The notes under the pieces are model-generated. The model was not told the DNA's origin, did no database searches, and worked only from the letters and a program-made list of their open reading frames with translations. A stretch of 64,000 nucleotides of DNA from Crotalaria pallida (lineage: Eukaryota > Streptophyta > Magnoliopsida > Fabales > Fabaceae). Location: contig CM075651.1 in NCBI GenBank assembly GCA_037953625.1, positions 150,490,001-150,554,000 on the forward strand, read 5' to 3'. Below, in pieces: positions 32,903-45,057 of the stretch. The first letter of the stretch is position 1, and every line of letters begins with the position of its first letter. Made by a program: the position numbers and the translations under genes.

Positions 32903-34170
32903 TGTGATGAGTTGGAAATACCTGGGGAGTGAGGTTGTATATATAGGATCGCGTAGGTGATTAAGGTTCATAGCTTGGCGACATCAAATTTATTGAGTTG
33001 TTGGGATAACGAAAATCTCGAAAGCCGTTAGCATCCCCATTAGCTTATAAATTGAAATAAACAATAAAGCTGGGGTGAAAATGATAAATATGACCTAATG
33101 ACCCTGAATAACATAAATCAGAGTTTGGATAACTTAAGCTTGGACTTATCTAGCTGATCCAATAATATTGAGTCTGGACCTGGTTGACATGACCATTTGA
33201 TAGACATGATCAACTTGCTCAATGTTGAACTTAGACTGGTCATCAGTTTATAACACTTGTGTTACTCTGTTACTAGGCTTTGTACGGTGTACTTTCGTAA
33301 CAACTCTACTTTATTGAGATGTAAGCAAGCAACGTATTTCATATATTTGTCCAATAAATAAGTCTAAAAATCTTCTTAACCATGCATCATAAAAAAGTGA
33401 TGATGTATTCACATGTCGCATTTATGGTTCTAAGATTTTTAGGCTAACTTACTATGTATCATTTTTCTTTTGTAAAAGACAGTTTCATGGTCCCTATCTT
33501 GAAATCACTTTTGTTTACTTACTCTATCATCTTCTTTTGATATTCTGATACTTCTCTTGCGCCTCTCATTTCTCTTTATCCTATTGAAATGTTTTACCAA
33601 TTCTACTATTGACAATGAAAAGATCAGTTAATTGAAAAAGTGAAGCTAATGATGTGATTAAGGGAAGTATAGAGATTGGGAGCTTAGACCTGGTAGGTAG
33701 TATGCTTGTTCAGAAGAGACAGCCTCTTGACTCCTCTTCTAATTCTATGATCAAAATAATTGTCTCTCATGGTTCTTGTGTATTACCATGAGATTACTGT
33801 TCCTGCACTATCCACTTTTTGTAATTAAGCTGTCCTTTTTTCATTTACCCCCTTTGATACAATGCTCCAATTATTTACCAACTTGGGTTTGTATTATGAA
33901 AAGGGTAATACCTGTTAGCCTGTTTTATCTGATGTGATTTTATCAAATGGGATGTCTATTTTATGATACTTCAGTTGTAATAAACCTTATGGAGAAAATT
34001 GTAATATTTGTTTAGACTTTCAGAATAATTCATCAATTCTCTTTATATCCTTTGGTTGTTGATCTTTATCTGACATTGACCTTGCTGAAAGCATACGTTT
34101 GGCCTTCACAATTAATCATTCCATTGAGTGCTGCTATATATAGTGCTATGTACTATCCATTATTTATTTT
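32903..34170. other. Intergenic, no gene seen
   Basis: About 1.3 kb of moderately AT-rich, non-repetitive-looking sequence without convincing open frames. It could be a decayed gene or non-coding transcript; nothing specific is visible. Confidence 0.4.
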
Positions 34171-34621
34171 GGTTTAATTATGTCACAAGTAACTTTTATC
34201 GGATACCTTGTTCTTTTTTTTTTCAAATATCTAATTCCTCGAAGTTAATTCTGGGTTTGTTATATATTCCTACCACCAATTCTGGCCAATTTTGCTGACA
34301 TATAACATCGGTATCCTAGTCAGACACAAGAATTTGACCATGTGGTGTTGCATGTCACACGGACGAAGGCGACATTTTTCTTCATTTTTTTCTTTTTTCT
34401 TTAACTAAAAATATAAAAATATTAAGTTTTTTAGTTTTTTAATTAAAAAAAAAAATCTTCGCCCACGTGGCACACGTGCCTAACCTCCTGTGACTAGGAT
34501 TTTGACGTTACGTGTAAGCAAAATTGGTAATAGAGGTATATGACAAACCCAGAAGTAACTTCGGGGAGTGACATTGATAAGCAAAAGTACCCAAAACTTG
34601 AGAGACTTACATAATTAAGTG
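34171..34621. mobile_element. MULE-MITE, TTTAATTATGTCAC family, copy 1
   Basis: Inverted ends GTTTAATTATGTCACAAGT and CATAATTAAG, with paired inner blocks (CTTCGAAGTTAATTCTGGG-like against CCCAGAAGTAACTTCG) and an A/T-rich centre. Two further copies lie at 43086-44116 and 56002-56412. The target duplication is not preserved here. Confidence 0.75.
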
Positions 34622-34921
34622 ATCCTAGAATGTGCATTGCATTATACTCTTCATTTCACTTTATCTACACTCTAATATTTTTCACATATTCTACGTAATC
34701 TGTCATATTAGGATTTCAAGAGTGCATTAATTATTTTTTACAACTCTATCCTTACCTTTTAAATTCTCAAATATTGAAACACATGATCACTGATGTAGTG
34801 CGAGAATAAAATAGTAAATTTACCCTATATTTTGCTTGAAATTCGAAGCATTTAATACCTTTATTAATCTATCTACATTATATTAAAGGGCAGATAAAGT
34901 GGAATGGTGCAGTACATATTA

Positions 34922-35193
34922 CTCCCTCCGTTCCAATTTAATTGTCACTTTAGCAATTTCACACAGATTAAGAAAGTCATTTAATATTTCAATTTTCAAG
35001 AGAATTATTAAATAACTTTACTATAATACCCTCAAAGTACATTAATTATAACCCATTTCACATATTTCAACACATTAAATGCAAGGTTAAAGGTGGAAAA
35101 AATCAATTAATACATCATCGAATTCCTAAAGCGACAAATAATTTGGAACAAGTTAAAAATGCTAAAGTGACAGATAATATGGAACGGAGGGAG
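34922..35193. mobile_element. Stowaway-type MITE
   Basis: CTCCCTCCGTTCCAATTTAA at the left and its complement at the right (GATAATATGGAACGGAGGGAG), flanked by TA. Confidence 0.92.
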
Positions 35194-35378
35194 TAGATTG
35201 ATAAAAGTTGTTAGAATGTTGCTTCATTAAATGGGTTATTTGAGTATTGGATGGCATTAGAATAGGCTGATAAAAGTTGCTAGACTACTGCATTGCATTG
35301 AATGCTATTACAATATCACCAATTTGATTCTGAAATTGAGGCCTAACTGCTCTATTTGCTTCAAGCCTTTAATGGAAG

Positions 35379-36679
35379 GGCATCTAAAAAGGGTCCTTAC
35401 ATCTGAGACTGGTTTAGAGCCTAAGGAACAAAGGTTACAATTTAAAGGGAAAGAGAAGGTGGATGAAGAATGCTTGCATATGGTGGGAGTGAAAGACATG
35501 TCTAAGATTATATTGTTGGAGGATCCAGCTAGCAAAGATAGGAAGCATGAGGAAATGCAGAGGAGTGAAGATATTTCAAAGGCATGTGAAGCAGTGTCCA
35601 ATGTCAGAACAGAAATTGATAAGCTGTATCAAAAGGTAGCATTCATTCATAATATGAGTCTCTTAAACTGAAATTCTAAAAGATAAGGCTAACTTGTAGT
35701 TCATGATTGTTAATTAGGTGGTTGCTTTGGAGACAACTGTTAATGGTGGTACTAAGGTTGAAGACAAAGAATTTGTTATGTTGACAGAATTGCTGATGGT
35801 TCAATTGCTTAAACTGGATTCTATTGCTGCTAATGGAGAAGCTAAAGTACAGAGACGAGTTGAGGTTAGTATTAGTAACACTTATGTTAGAATATATGGT
35901 CCAAAGAGGTTCTCATTGATAACAATGCTTGCACCTTGTAATGTTCTTAACGAATCATTTCTCATAAACAAAACTGACCAAGTGACATGCATCCAGCAAA
36001 ATGAGAGATAAGTGTCAATATGAAAAATTGGATATCAAACACCCAATTTTGGTGTGAAGCAAACTTCATTATAGATCCAATTGCAGGCATTGTAGTAAGC
36101 AATAGATAGACCATATTTTTTGTACTGTCAAAACTATGTGGCTTCCTCCCACAAATAGAAGAAATGCTATGAAAGTATCATCTAAGCAACTGGAATCTCA
36201 AATGCACTTGTTCAACTTTTTTCCTCCCCCTTAATAGTTCCTACTTTTTTTCCTATTCTAAATTGAGTTTAATTTTGATGCACGGCAGATGCAAGGTTCT
36301 TAGACCATTAGTTGATCTTACATCACTATATGTGTGACTTTTGAGGTAATTCTTGTGAAAGACAAACATAATTAAAATCTATGATTGAGTGGTAGTGTAG
36401 AACATTTACACTGACTATACATTAAAGTTAAATCCTTCTAATTTTACAAAAAGAACCATATTAAGTCCTTGTACACAGGTTGACCGTGTACAGAGTTATG
36501 TAGAGACAATTGACAACCTAAAGGCAAGGAATTCTGCTACCTTTGGCCATGCAGCTAACAATGAAGCATCTGTGGTCACCAAATGGGAGGCCTTTGACTC
36601 AGGAGTTGGAAGCTTGAAGTCGCCAACCCCAATTCAATTATCTACTGTGATCACTCAAGAATGGGTGCTGTTTGAATAA
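35379..36679 (+). CDS. BAG-domain co-chaperone (BAG1-4-like), 5' part not found
   Basis: Three exons, join(35379..35635,35718..35864,36479..36679), are in frame and free of stops. The first encodes the second half of a ubiquitin-like domain (LKRVLTSETGLEPKEQRL, ECLHMVGVKDMSKIIL, LEDPAS) and the start of a BAG domain. The second carries the core BAG helices (LTELLMVQLLKLDSIAANGE). The third finishes it (VDRVQSYVETIDNLKAR) and ends with the plant-typical VTKWEAFDSGVGSL and EWVLFE. BAG proteins bind the Hsp70 ATPase domain and act as nucleotide-exchange cofactors. An exon with the family N-terminus (RPGGMLVQ, first half of the ubiquitin-like fold) is not visible upstream; a Stowaway MITE sits 186 bp upstream. 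So this is either a 5'-truncated copy or a gene with a distant first exon. Confidence 0.8.
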
Positions 36680-37835
36680 AGAGATTCAGCTCACTGACTT
36701 TGTATATTGAAGAACCGTCTATAATTAAATACTTGCCCTTCCTAATGGCAAGTTGTTTTCAGCATGGAACGGCTATGGTTGTATAAGTTCATGCATGTAC
36801 ATGTAGTTATGTATGGCATAAATAAACAGTTAATTTTCCTGCATATATTTTTTTTGTTCAATTGATTCTTGTTTGCCTTCATATACTGTTAATCTGTTAT
36901 CCATCAAAATTCAAATTTTCATTTTTTTTTTCAATTCATTTCACAAAAATATCAAAGAAGAAATATTTATTCTGGTACAAATATAAGAATGTTTGCTTAA
37001 AATTAATGTCTGACACTCCTTATTATCTCTATCTTCGCTATCTAAAGACAGTAATTATAAAAACTTCCATGAATAATACAGAGATATACCCTCAATCATA
37101 TAACAATAGTCCAAAAAGATGAACACTTCTCCATTACTTTTTGCACAAGTCAAGAATGGCTCTAGCAGTTGTATATCATGATCATTGCTACACATGTGAC
37201 AGTGAAACACCAATGCACTAGTGAATTCAAAGAAGAAAAATAATTCTTCTTACCAATATGAAAGTGAAGGGAACTGTGAGGTTGTTTTAAGAGACCCATT
37301 AAGTAGCATAGCAAGTTTAATGTGGTGCTTAAGCCATGAGATTATCTCACCTAATGAGTTAGCTAATCTTTTGGGTTGGATTGTCCTCATGTGCATAAGT
37401 TCTAACAATTAATATTTTCATTGAGGGTTAGACCACAGAAAGAACTATCTATTGGCGAGAAAGGCTGCCAAAAATCAGGACAGTTTCATGGCTCCCAAAA
37501 ACCGCCACTACCTTGCCTCATCCCTGGCTCACCAACTTCAAAAATTCAATATGCAAAATTATGCAAGAATTAGTAAATTCCTGGCCAGTAAACTAGAACA
37601 TAAATTCTAACAGTAAATTTCAATGATAAATCCAATGAACTCCAAATGTAAATTCAAACAATATAATGTCATTGCCCAACATTCAATTTCACACATAATT
37701 AAACATAATAACACACACCAAGTTGCTTTTTCAAACACACCATTTAACCAACAATACATCATATCAAGTCTGGCTAATCCCTTGCAAATTACACATTCTC
37801 GAAACCAGTTATCAGCTCAGTTTGTCTTCTTCCAT
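36680..37835. other. 3' flank of the BAG gene and intergenic DNA
   Basis: The 3' UTR probably lies in the first 200 bases (TATTGAAGAACC...). Beyond it no coding region or repeat is recognised. Confidence 0.4.
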
Positions 37836-39594
37836 TTAGGAAGTAGCACTGCTAAACAACATTTCATCTGCATTCGAAAAACCAAAAAAAAAAAAAAAAA
37901 AGAATTACACACAAACATTAACATTAAAAATTTTAAAGACAAATAAAAAATACCTTCATTCTCATACTCCATCTCATCACGTATAGTAGACCAATCTTGG
38001 GTTGCTTTAGAATCTGAAGGGACTATAGCAAGTATAGAATATAAACAATGGTTAATCAAAATATTCAAATTTATGATAAAAATTCATAATAATTAAAATA
38101 AAGAATTTGAAACTTTACCTTTATTCTGACTATTCTCTACACTCCATAACCAACTTCTAGCACACATCAAGGCCTCTGAAGTATTCCAATGAAGTCGACT
38201 ACGATTGGGGCTTAGAATTTGGCCACGAGTATTGAAAGCAGATTCAGAGCCTACAGCAGAGATTGGAATGGCTAAAACATCCTTTGCAATTGCCTGTAGT
38301 GTTGGATACTTGACCCCATTCGACTTCCACCACAATAGAATATCAAAATTCGGAGTTCTTGGCAAAACCTCCTCCTCCAAATAATTATCCAACTCTGTTT
38401 TGTTACATGAAGTTCTAGCCCTTCTTTTTGCTAGCAACATACAGATCATAATCACTCAATGCATCACTACCAACGTTATTGCCACCATTCAACAAGGGAG
38501 ATTCTTTTCTCATTTTCAACTGATAATCAGAAAACATAACACAGCTGTCGAATCCTTTCAACTTGGACAGAAGAATCAGCTTCATTCAATTTTGCATAGT
38601 AAAATTCAAAGAACTCCATCTTGTATCTAGGATCCAAGATTATATTGTAGCAATTCCCATTACATCATGTATCACATTCCAATATCTTTCAAAATAAACC
38701 ATCATCTTTTTTGCCATTTCTTGAATCACCTCATTAGGAGAATTGATCCATTGAGATATTGCCAACTTGACCTCGCAAATCTTGGGAAAATAAATATTAG
38801 GAGTGGGGTATTTTGTGCCACACATTAATTCCGCAATATTATTAAACAATTTCAATCTCCCGAAAATATCCTTTGCAAATTCCCATTGTGAATTTGTTGG
38901 GAAACAAGTGTATTCACAATCCCGGTCACGTAGTTTCAAACGACTAAATACATCCCTATATGATATGGCAACATCTAGCATCTTGTAAGTTGTAGTCCAT
39001 GTAGTTGGACAATCTAGGCTCAAGCACCTAGAGTAAGGAATTTCTAATTGTTCAGCTGTTTCCATGAATTTTTCCTTCCTTCTGGATGTTGCAGTCCAAT
39101 AGACTATACTATCCCGAATCTTTTCTACCACATCTTTCACCACTTCCAACCCATCTTTTACAAGCAAATTTAAGATATGCGCAAAACAACCCATGCTGAG
39201 TAAAGAGCCATCTCTCAATAAAGTATTTGGAGCCAACTTAAACTTAATTTTATCAATCAATGAGTCATCTGTGGTACAATTGTCCAAAGTGATGGTGGAC
39301 AATTTTCTATCAATGTTCCGATCCTTCGAACATTTTACCAATAAATTTGTAAGGCTATCAGTTGTGTGAGGAGCAGGAACATAGATGAACCTAACATAAT
39401 AACATTCACATTCAATCATTCATGTTATCGAGTCTCGCCGTTCCTGTTTGAGATGTCGACTCTGCACTATCATCTGTCTCAACATTTAGTATTGACAGAA
39501 AGTTATTCGGATCGAAACTGTTGGTTGGAGTTGGAGTTGGATTATGTGAACTTCCTGTTGGAATAGATTGATAAAAATTACCATCATCTGCCAT
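37836..39594 (-). pseudogene. hAT transposase (RICESLEEPER/Ac-like), internally deleted and frameshifted
   Basis: Read on the minus strand from an ATG at 39594 (MADDGNFYQSIP...), the sequence jumps after about 60 codons straight into the hAT catalytic region (YVPAPHTTDSLTNLL, TITLDNCTTDDS, MGCFAHILNLLV, DCPTTWTTTYKML). The BED zinc finger and first catalytic segment are missing. Frameshifts follow near 38640 (before ILDPRYKMEFF) and near 38535. The C-terminal dimerisation domain is well kept (LPRTPNFDILLWW, YPTLQAIAKDVLAIP, ESAFNTRGQILSPNRSRL). Two small 3' exons (38022-37954 and 37867-37836) complete the tail, ending LFSSATS. Terminal inverted repeats were not identified. Confidence 0.85.
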
Positions 39595-40080
39595 TTCTTG
39601 ATGAGTCAGTTCAGTGCAGGTAATACCTATAAAAGAAAAGTGCAACAAAGATAGGGTTTAGTGGAGCTATACAAAAAAGCAGATTTTATATCAACAAAGT
39701 CTTCAAAGAAGTTGTCACTATAGAAAATTGTTCATGGAGTAAACTTTTCGATTATTTTACGGATAAGCGTCGAACTCTTATAAAAAAAACAGATGCAAAC
39801 CGAAGGACTGAATTCGCAAAAATAGTAACAATAATATATATAAGCGAAAAAACATGAAAGCAAGATGGAAAAAAAGAAAAATCAATCAGCTTGAAAAGCG
39901 AAGAAGGCAAGAAGCCTAATTGCACTGTAGAACAATTAAAGTAACATCTAATAAACCATTAGTTTTGACAGAACTGTAAAGCCAACATGAAATGATGCTT
40001 AAAAAACTCTAGCATTATGATCCAGTCAAAGTCACCAAGCATGAACAAAATCAGGAGAGTCCCATGGAGCTTGTTTATTA
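39595..40080. other. Leader side of the hAT pseudogene, no gene seen
   Basis: May contain the 5' UTR and intron of the hAT gene (acceptor-like TTTTATAG before 39626). Otherwise featureless. Confidence 0.35.
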
Positions 40081-40375
40081 CTCCCTCCGGTCCTATATAT
40101 ATGTCACATTCTAGAAAGTTTTTCTGGTCCTAATTATAAGTCACTTTATATTTTCTATGCATCATTTATTGATTTTTCTCTTTTTTGCCCTTATTAAATG
40201 TTTTGACTATATATGTGTTTTTTCTTGTTCATTAATGAGTGCGAATTTTCCAAGAAAAGTTAAGGGGGTAAAATTGTAATGTTACAATATATTCTTATAG
40301 AATTCGTAAAACCAACCACTTTACTTGGTATGTGTAATTCGGTTAAGTATGCCCTATAATAAAGACCGGAGGGAG
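40081..40375. mobile_element. Stowaway-type MITE (same family as 37-215)
   Basis: Ends CTCCCTCCGGTCCTATATAT and complement of AAAGACCGGAGGGAG, flanked by TA (40079-40080, 40376-40377). Its interior contains ACATTCTAGAA and AATATATTCTTATAGAATTC, shared in inverted orientation with 42138-42405. Confidence 0.92.
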
Positions 40376-40377
40376 TA

Positions 40378-41333
40378 TTGTTTGCCTTTTTTTTTTTTTC
40401 TGGTGAAAGAGTATTGTTTGCCTTTGTATATATCTACCCTCCTCCCGAGACCCAACTAGGTGCGAGCCTCGTGCCCGAGCGAGTCACCCCTGTTTTTTTA
40501 AAGTGTCCTAAGATAGTAAGGGCAACTTAAAGCTAAGCTCCCTTGAAAAATGAAAACTATGCAGAGTGTATTTATTCAAAGAATGCGTGATCACTTAAAA
40601 CAATGCCTAAAAATAAGTGATCTCCAAAAACACATGCATCACACCCATAACATAACAGTAACAGATCATTAATAAGTGTAAGTTAATAATAATCCCATCA
40701 AGGACATTGAGTTGAATAGAGAAAACCAAATATAGGTATGAACTATGAAGGAACAATGTGAAGCAAGCATTGAGAAAACATATATTAGAAGGTAAATGAG
40801 GGAAAAGAGTAAAATTTTCATGTTAGATTCTATTCTACTGTATTGGGGTTTAGGGGAAAATAAAACAAATAAAGTTAAAAAATCAAATGATGTATGATAT
40901 TATTATTATTATTATTATTATTATTAAGACGTAGAAGTTGTAAAATAATACTACTAAGTTGCTGACAAGGTGAGAGAGTGGTGTTGTTTGTATAATGGTT
41001 TTATACAAACTAAACTAAAGTAGGAGGATCGGAGGAGTAGTATTTATATTTATATGTATAATAATGGTCTTTATGATTATGAATGTGCCAGCGAGCGGGC
41101 GGGTTTGGGGGAGGGGATTAAGATACCCGCCAAGAGAAGAGAACAAGCATCTGATCTACCGTTATAGTAAGTTAGTAACATTTTATTGATGCGTGCAATG
41201 CAATGAGTGTTAGTGAGTTATGCTGCTGGATTGAACAAGGAGAAGAAGAAGAAGACTAACACTCACTCATTCATTCAACAACACTCCTAATACACAAACT
41301 GCTATCCACAATTTCAACTACATCATCGCAGTA
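40378..41333. other. Intergenic with TTA microsatellite
   Basis: No gene. A (TTA)n run lies at 40898-40926. Confidence 0.5.
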
Positions 41334-41559
41334 CTCCTTCCACTCTTATTAAATAAGAAGAAAAAAAACATTTCCTCGGTAGTGTTAAATATAAACAAAA
41401 ATTTAACAAACTTTTAATTCTCCCGCTTACCATTCTTAAAATATCTCTTCAAAGTGGTTGTAACATTCACTTTTTGTTTCATTTCCAATGGAAATTTCCT
41501 AAAGCATTCAATTTTTCTATGAATTTAGTTTCTTTTCTTAAAAATAAGATCGGGTGGAG
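41334..41559. mobile_element. Stowaway-type MITE
   Basis: CTCCTTCCACTCTTATTAAA and the complement of AAAATAAGATCGGGTGGAG are the ends, with TA at 41332-41333 and 41560-41561. The right TA is shared with the next element. Confidence 0.85.
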
Positions 41560-41561
41560 TA

Positions 41562-42095
41562 CTCCATCCGTTTCATATGTAATGTTCTTTTAACATTTTT
41601 ACTATGATTCATAAGTTCTGTTTTTTATAAACACAATACATAATTAATGCTATTTTTTCAAATATGCCTCTATTTATTACACTCACTTTTTCACTTCCAA
41701 TATCTTTCTCTCTCTTCAATAATGATTATATAGGGCATTATAGTTACTCCATCCGATACTATTTATAAGACCATTTTGAGGTTTTTATTATTTATAAGAC
41801 CCTATTTCAATTTTCAATAGCATTTAATTACTTCTTTCCACAAATATCCCTATTGTCAACACATTTTAAAGTTCCAATAATAATTATAGGGGTAGTTTTG
41901 AAAAAGTATATCAAATTTTCACATTTTCAATGTCACTAACAAATTTAATCACTTTCTTTGGTATGAGTGAAAAACCCCAAAAGGGTCTTATAAATAAGAC
42001 CGGATGGAGTAAAATACAACAAATTCTTACATCATTTAACCATTTCTTAAAACTCGTGCATAACCTTAAAACACACCGCATGTAAACCAAGGGAG
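41562..42095. mobile_element. Stowaway-type MITE carrying a nested MITE
   Basis: CTCCATCCGTTTCATATGTA at the left and the complement of CATGTAAACCAAGGGAG at the right, flanked by TA. It is interrupted at 41747-42009 by another Stowaway element. Confidence 0.85.
41747..42009. mobile_element. Nested Stowaway-type MITE
   Basis: CTCCATCCGATACTATTTAT and complement of TAAATAAGACCGGATGGAG, flanked by TA at 41745-41746 and 42010-42011. Confidence 0.9.
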
Positions 42096-42137
42096 TAATA
42101 ATAATACCCAGCCCACTGCTTTATACGCTCTTATTTA

Positions 42138-42405
42138 CTCCCTCCGGTCCTTATTATAGGGCATACTTGACTGAATTACACGTACCAAGGAAAGTGGTTA
42201 GTTTTGTGAATTCTATGAGAATATATTGTAACATTACAATTTTACCTCCTCCACTTTACTTGAGAAGCTCACATTCATTAATGAAAAAAAAATAAGGGCA
42301 AAAAAAAGAAAAAACAATTAATGATGCATAGGAAATATAAAGTGACCTATATATAGGACCAAAAATTTCTTCTAGAATGTGTCTTATATATGGGATCAGA
42401 GGGAG
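42138..42405. mobile_element. Stowaway-type MITE, opposite orientation to 40081-40375
   Basis: CTCCCTCCGGTCCTTATTAT and the complement of TATATGGGATCAGAGGGAG, flanked by TA. Confidence 0.92.
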
Positions 42406-42567
42406 TATTTATTTATTTATGGGTTTGTTTAACCTCAACCTTAATAGTCCAAAAGTAGTTAAGTTTTATAGAAAATAGTGTATTTAGGAGATATAAAGCT
42501 TTATATTTTTATTTTTTCAAGAAAACAAGTCTATATTAAGGGCTGAGGTTAAGAATATTGTACTTTT

Positions 42568-42572
<5 letters not shown>

Positions 42573-42635
<63 letters not shown>
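42573..42635. repeat. (TA)n(GA)n microsatellite
   Basis: About 21 TA units followed by about 10 GA units. Confidence 0.95.
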
Positions 42636-43085
42636 CTCTAGTATTCATGACCGATAATGACTTATGGGGTGATGAACTAATAATACTTCTGAAAGGAAGA
42701 CATCAAACTATTACAATTTTAAACCTATTAGAATAAAATATAGCCACTATAAATGTAGGATTTTTTTTGTCCGAATTCCTTGCGAAATCATCGGTATTCT
42801 CAAAAACACCCTAAATATCAGGGAGCCCTTGAGACTAATCCGGAGCGAGCTGTGTGGTGGTTGCAGGCTCTTCCAGCAAGATGTTTTTTAGGATTTTAGA
42901 AAACAAAGTAAAACCAATTATTTTTAAGAATGGAAAATACTAAAAAACAAACAATATACGAATAGCAATTAATGTAGTTACTTACTGAGAAAAAAGAAGA
43001 AATTCGGGAAAAAAAAACTTGTAATGGTCTTTGGCCTAAGTGAAGCAATTACTATAATTTCAGTCACCGATGATAAATAAATTAA

Positions 43086-44116
43086 GGCTTAATTATTGTG
43101 ATGTCCTAGACTATGAGGTCCTCAAGGTAAGGGAAGAAGATCTTAAGGAAGCCTCTGTTTGGGGTTAATCTGTGATGTTTGTGGGAGTCCTCTAGTGGCA
43201 AGGTAAAGAGCCGGGGAGTAACCCTAATCACTGGTGTGTGAAGGTGACAATTAGGGTTAGAGGACATACCTGAGCCCCATGTAGTACGGAGCTACTTATA
43301 GGGGGAGCTAGTTGCCCTAATGGGCTTGCTTGAGGCCCAAGTAGGGCCAGCTTGTACTGAGCTATGAGTGGATGAGCTGTTCTTGTGGATAAGGTGAGAC
43401 ACGTCATCCTCTCCTTGGTATCTGAATACCTGGGAGGTGTCGGACTCTGGGAGGTGTCGGACAAGGAGGTCGAACCTTACTAGGAGAATGAGGTCGGCCC
43501 GTGTTTGATGTCTGTTCGGCCGTTGAGCTTTGAGCTCAGCCAAGCATACAGAGGGCTTCCTGAAGGGTCCTAAGGTCCTGAGTGAGGGCTACGTGGAGCT
43601 CGGCTGGGTCGAGTCCACCACAATTATGGCACAAGTCCTTGAAGTTTGGGGTACTTTTGTCAGATACCCTTATACTTTTTTTTCAATGTCCGACTCTCCG
43701 AAGTTACTTCTGGGTTTGTCATATACCCTTACTACCAATTCTGACCAATTTTGATTAATCAGACGCAGGATGTTGGTCATGTGGTGCTGCGTGATGTCAC
43801 ACTGGCGAAGACGACATCTCTTTTCAATTCTTTTATTTATTTATTTATTTAACTAAAAATATAAAAATATTAAGTATTTTAGTTTTTTAAAGTTTTGGAA
43901 AAAATGATCTTCGCCCACGGGGCACCAGGAGCTTAACCTCCTGCGTCTGATCAGGATTCCGATATTACATGTCAGCAAAATTGACCAGAATTGGTAGTAG
44001 GGGTATATGACAAACCCAGAAGTAACTTCGGAGAGTCAGACATTGGAAAAAAAAAAAGAATAAGGGTATCTGGCAAAAGTACCCCAAGCTTCAGGGACTT
44101 GTGACATAATTAAGCC
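43086..44116. mobile_element. MULE-MITE, copy 2, with a solo LTR nested inside
   Basis: Ends GGCTTAATTAT and its complement ATAATTAAGCC, with flanks ATAAATTAA (43077-43085) and ATAAATTTA (44117-44125), a 9-bp duplication with one mismatch. Removing the nested LTR leaves about 500 bp that matches copies 1 and 3 (for example CCCAGAAGTAACTTCG, AAGTTTGGGGTACTTTTGTC). Confidence 0.88.
43097..43622. mobile_element. Solo LTR of a retrotransposon
   Basis: The 526-bp segment starts TGTGATGTCC and ends CACCACA (TG...CA), and is flanked by a perfect 5-bp duplication ATTAT (43092-43096, 43623-43627). It is GC-richer than its surroundings and absent from the two related MITE copies. No internal retrotransposon region is present, so it is a recombination remnant. 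Its open frames are not genes. Confidence 0.88.
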
Positions 44117-44343
44117 ATAAATTTAAGTAACTTACCCATAACTTTATTTCATAATATTAATATAAGTGTTAATAAAAATATTTTAATTCAAGATTCATAG
44201 CAACACAATTAGAAAAATATATATTCAACTCTTAATAATTTTGACAACAAAGATTTTCATGGTGGAGCTTTCAAATATTAATGCTTACTTGCTTTTTTCA
44301 TACATGTTAGGTTTAGACAATGAGATCAATGAGTATGCACTAA

Positions 44344-44470
44344 TGGTGTAAAGTTTTTACATTATCAGTCCATTATCCACCATTCATTTGTATTATTTTT
44401 ATCTAAAAGTCAACAACCATACACAGATGAATGATGGATAATGCACTAGTGTAAAAAAAACTTTACACGG
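44344..44470. mobile_element. Short MITE, GTGTAAAG family
   Basis: GGTGTAAAGTTTTTACATTA at the left pairs with TAGTGTAAAAAAAACTTTACAC at the right, and CATTATCCACCATTCAT with ATGAATGATGGATAATG inside. A relative lies at 57119-57237. Confidence 0.7.
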
Positions 44471-45057
44471 TCGGTACTTTTTCCATTTTCTCTTAGTTAA
44501 TTTTGAAATGGATTTGTTATATATCGCCCTTAGCACAATAGTTTAGATTCAAAAGTGAAAGATTAGAAACATCAATACTAATAAATTGAATATACTATTT
44601 TTAAGATGGGCTTGACTCTATTTTATATATTTTTATATTTTCTATTCATGCATCATATAACTAATATTCTCTTCGTTCCAAAATGTTAGTAAAATGTTGA
44701 AAAATTAAGAAAAATAAGGAAACATACTTTTAATGTATTATTATTTCCTAAATTAACCCATTAACAAATTAAATATTTAATGCATGTTTCGTTAGTTGAC
44801 TAATCACAAAATATAATATGAAATTTCAAATTTTTTATTTATTATTTTAACTTTAATTTGAAACAAATTTTTTTTTATGATTTTTCACTTATATGTTTTT
44901 TTTAATGTTTTTTCACTTTTATATATGTGTGATTTTATATATTCTATGAGGTATTTAATTTTTTTCTCTAAACTACCTCTATTTCCTAAAAAAAAATTTA
45001 TTCCTCGTTTTTCCCCTCACACTTTCTTTGTAGAGCTACATTTGTTATTATCAATTC
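44471..45057. other. AT-rich intergenic with partial MITE
   Basis: Around 44660-44875 the sequence resembles the 5901-6140 MITE, but the right end is lost. No gene. Confidence 0.45.

Noticed and set aside
43228..43754. Frames of 74-83 codons in the GC-rich segment
   Set aside because: They lie in the solo LTR with TG...CA ends and a 5-bp duplication; no retroviral-type domain is present.
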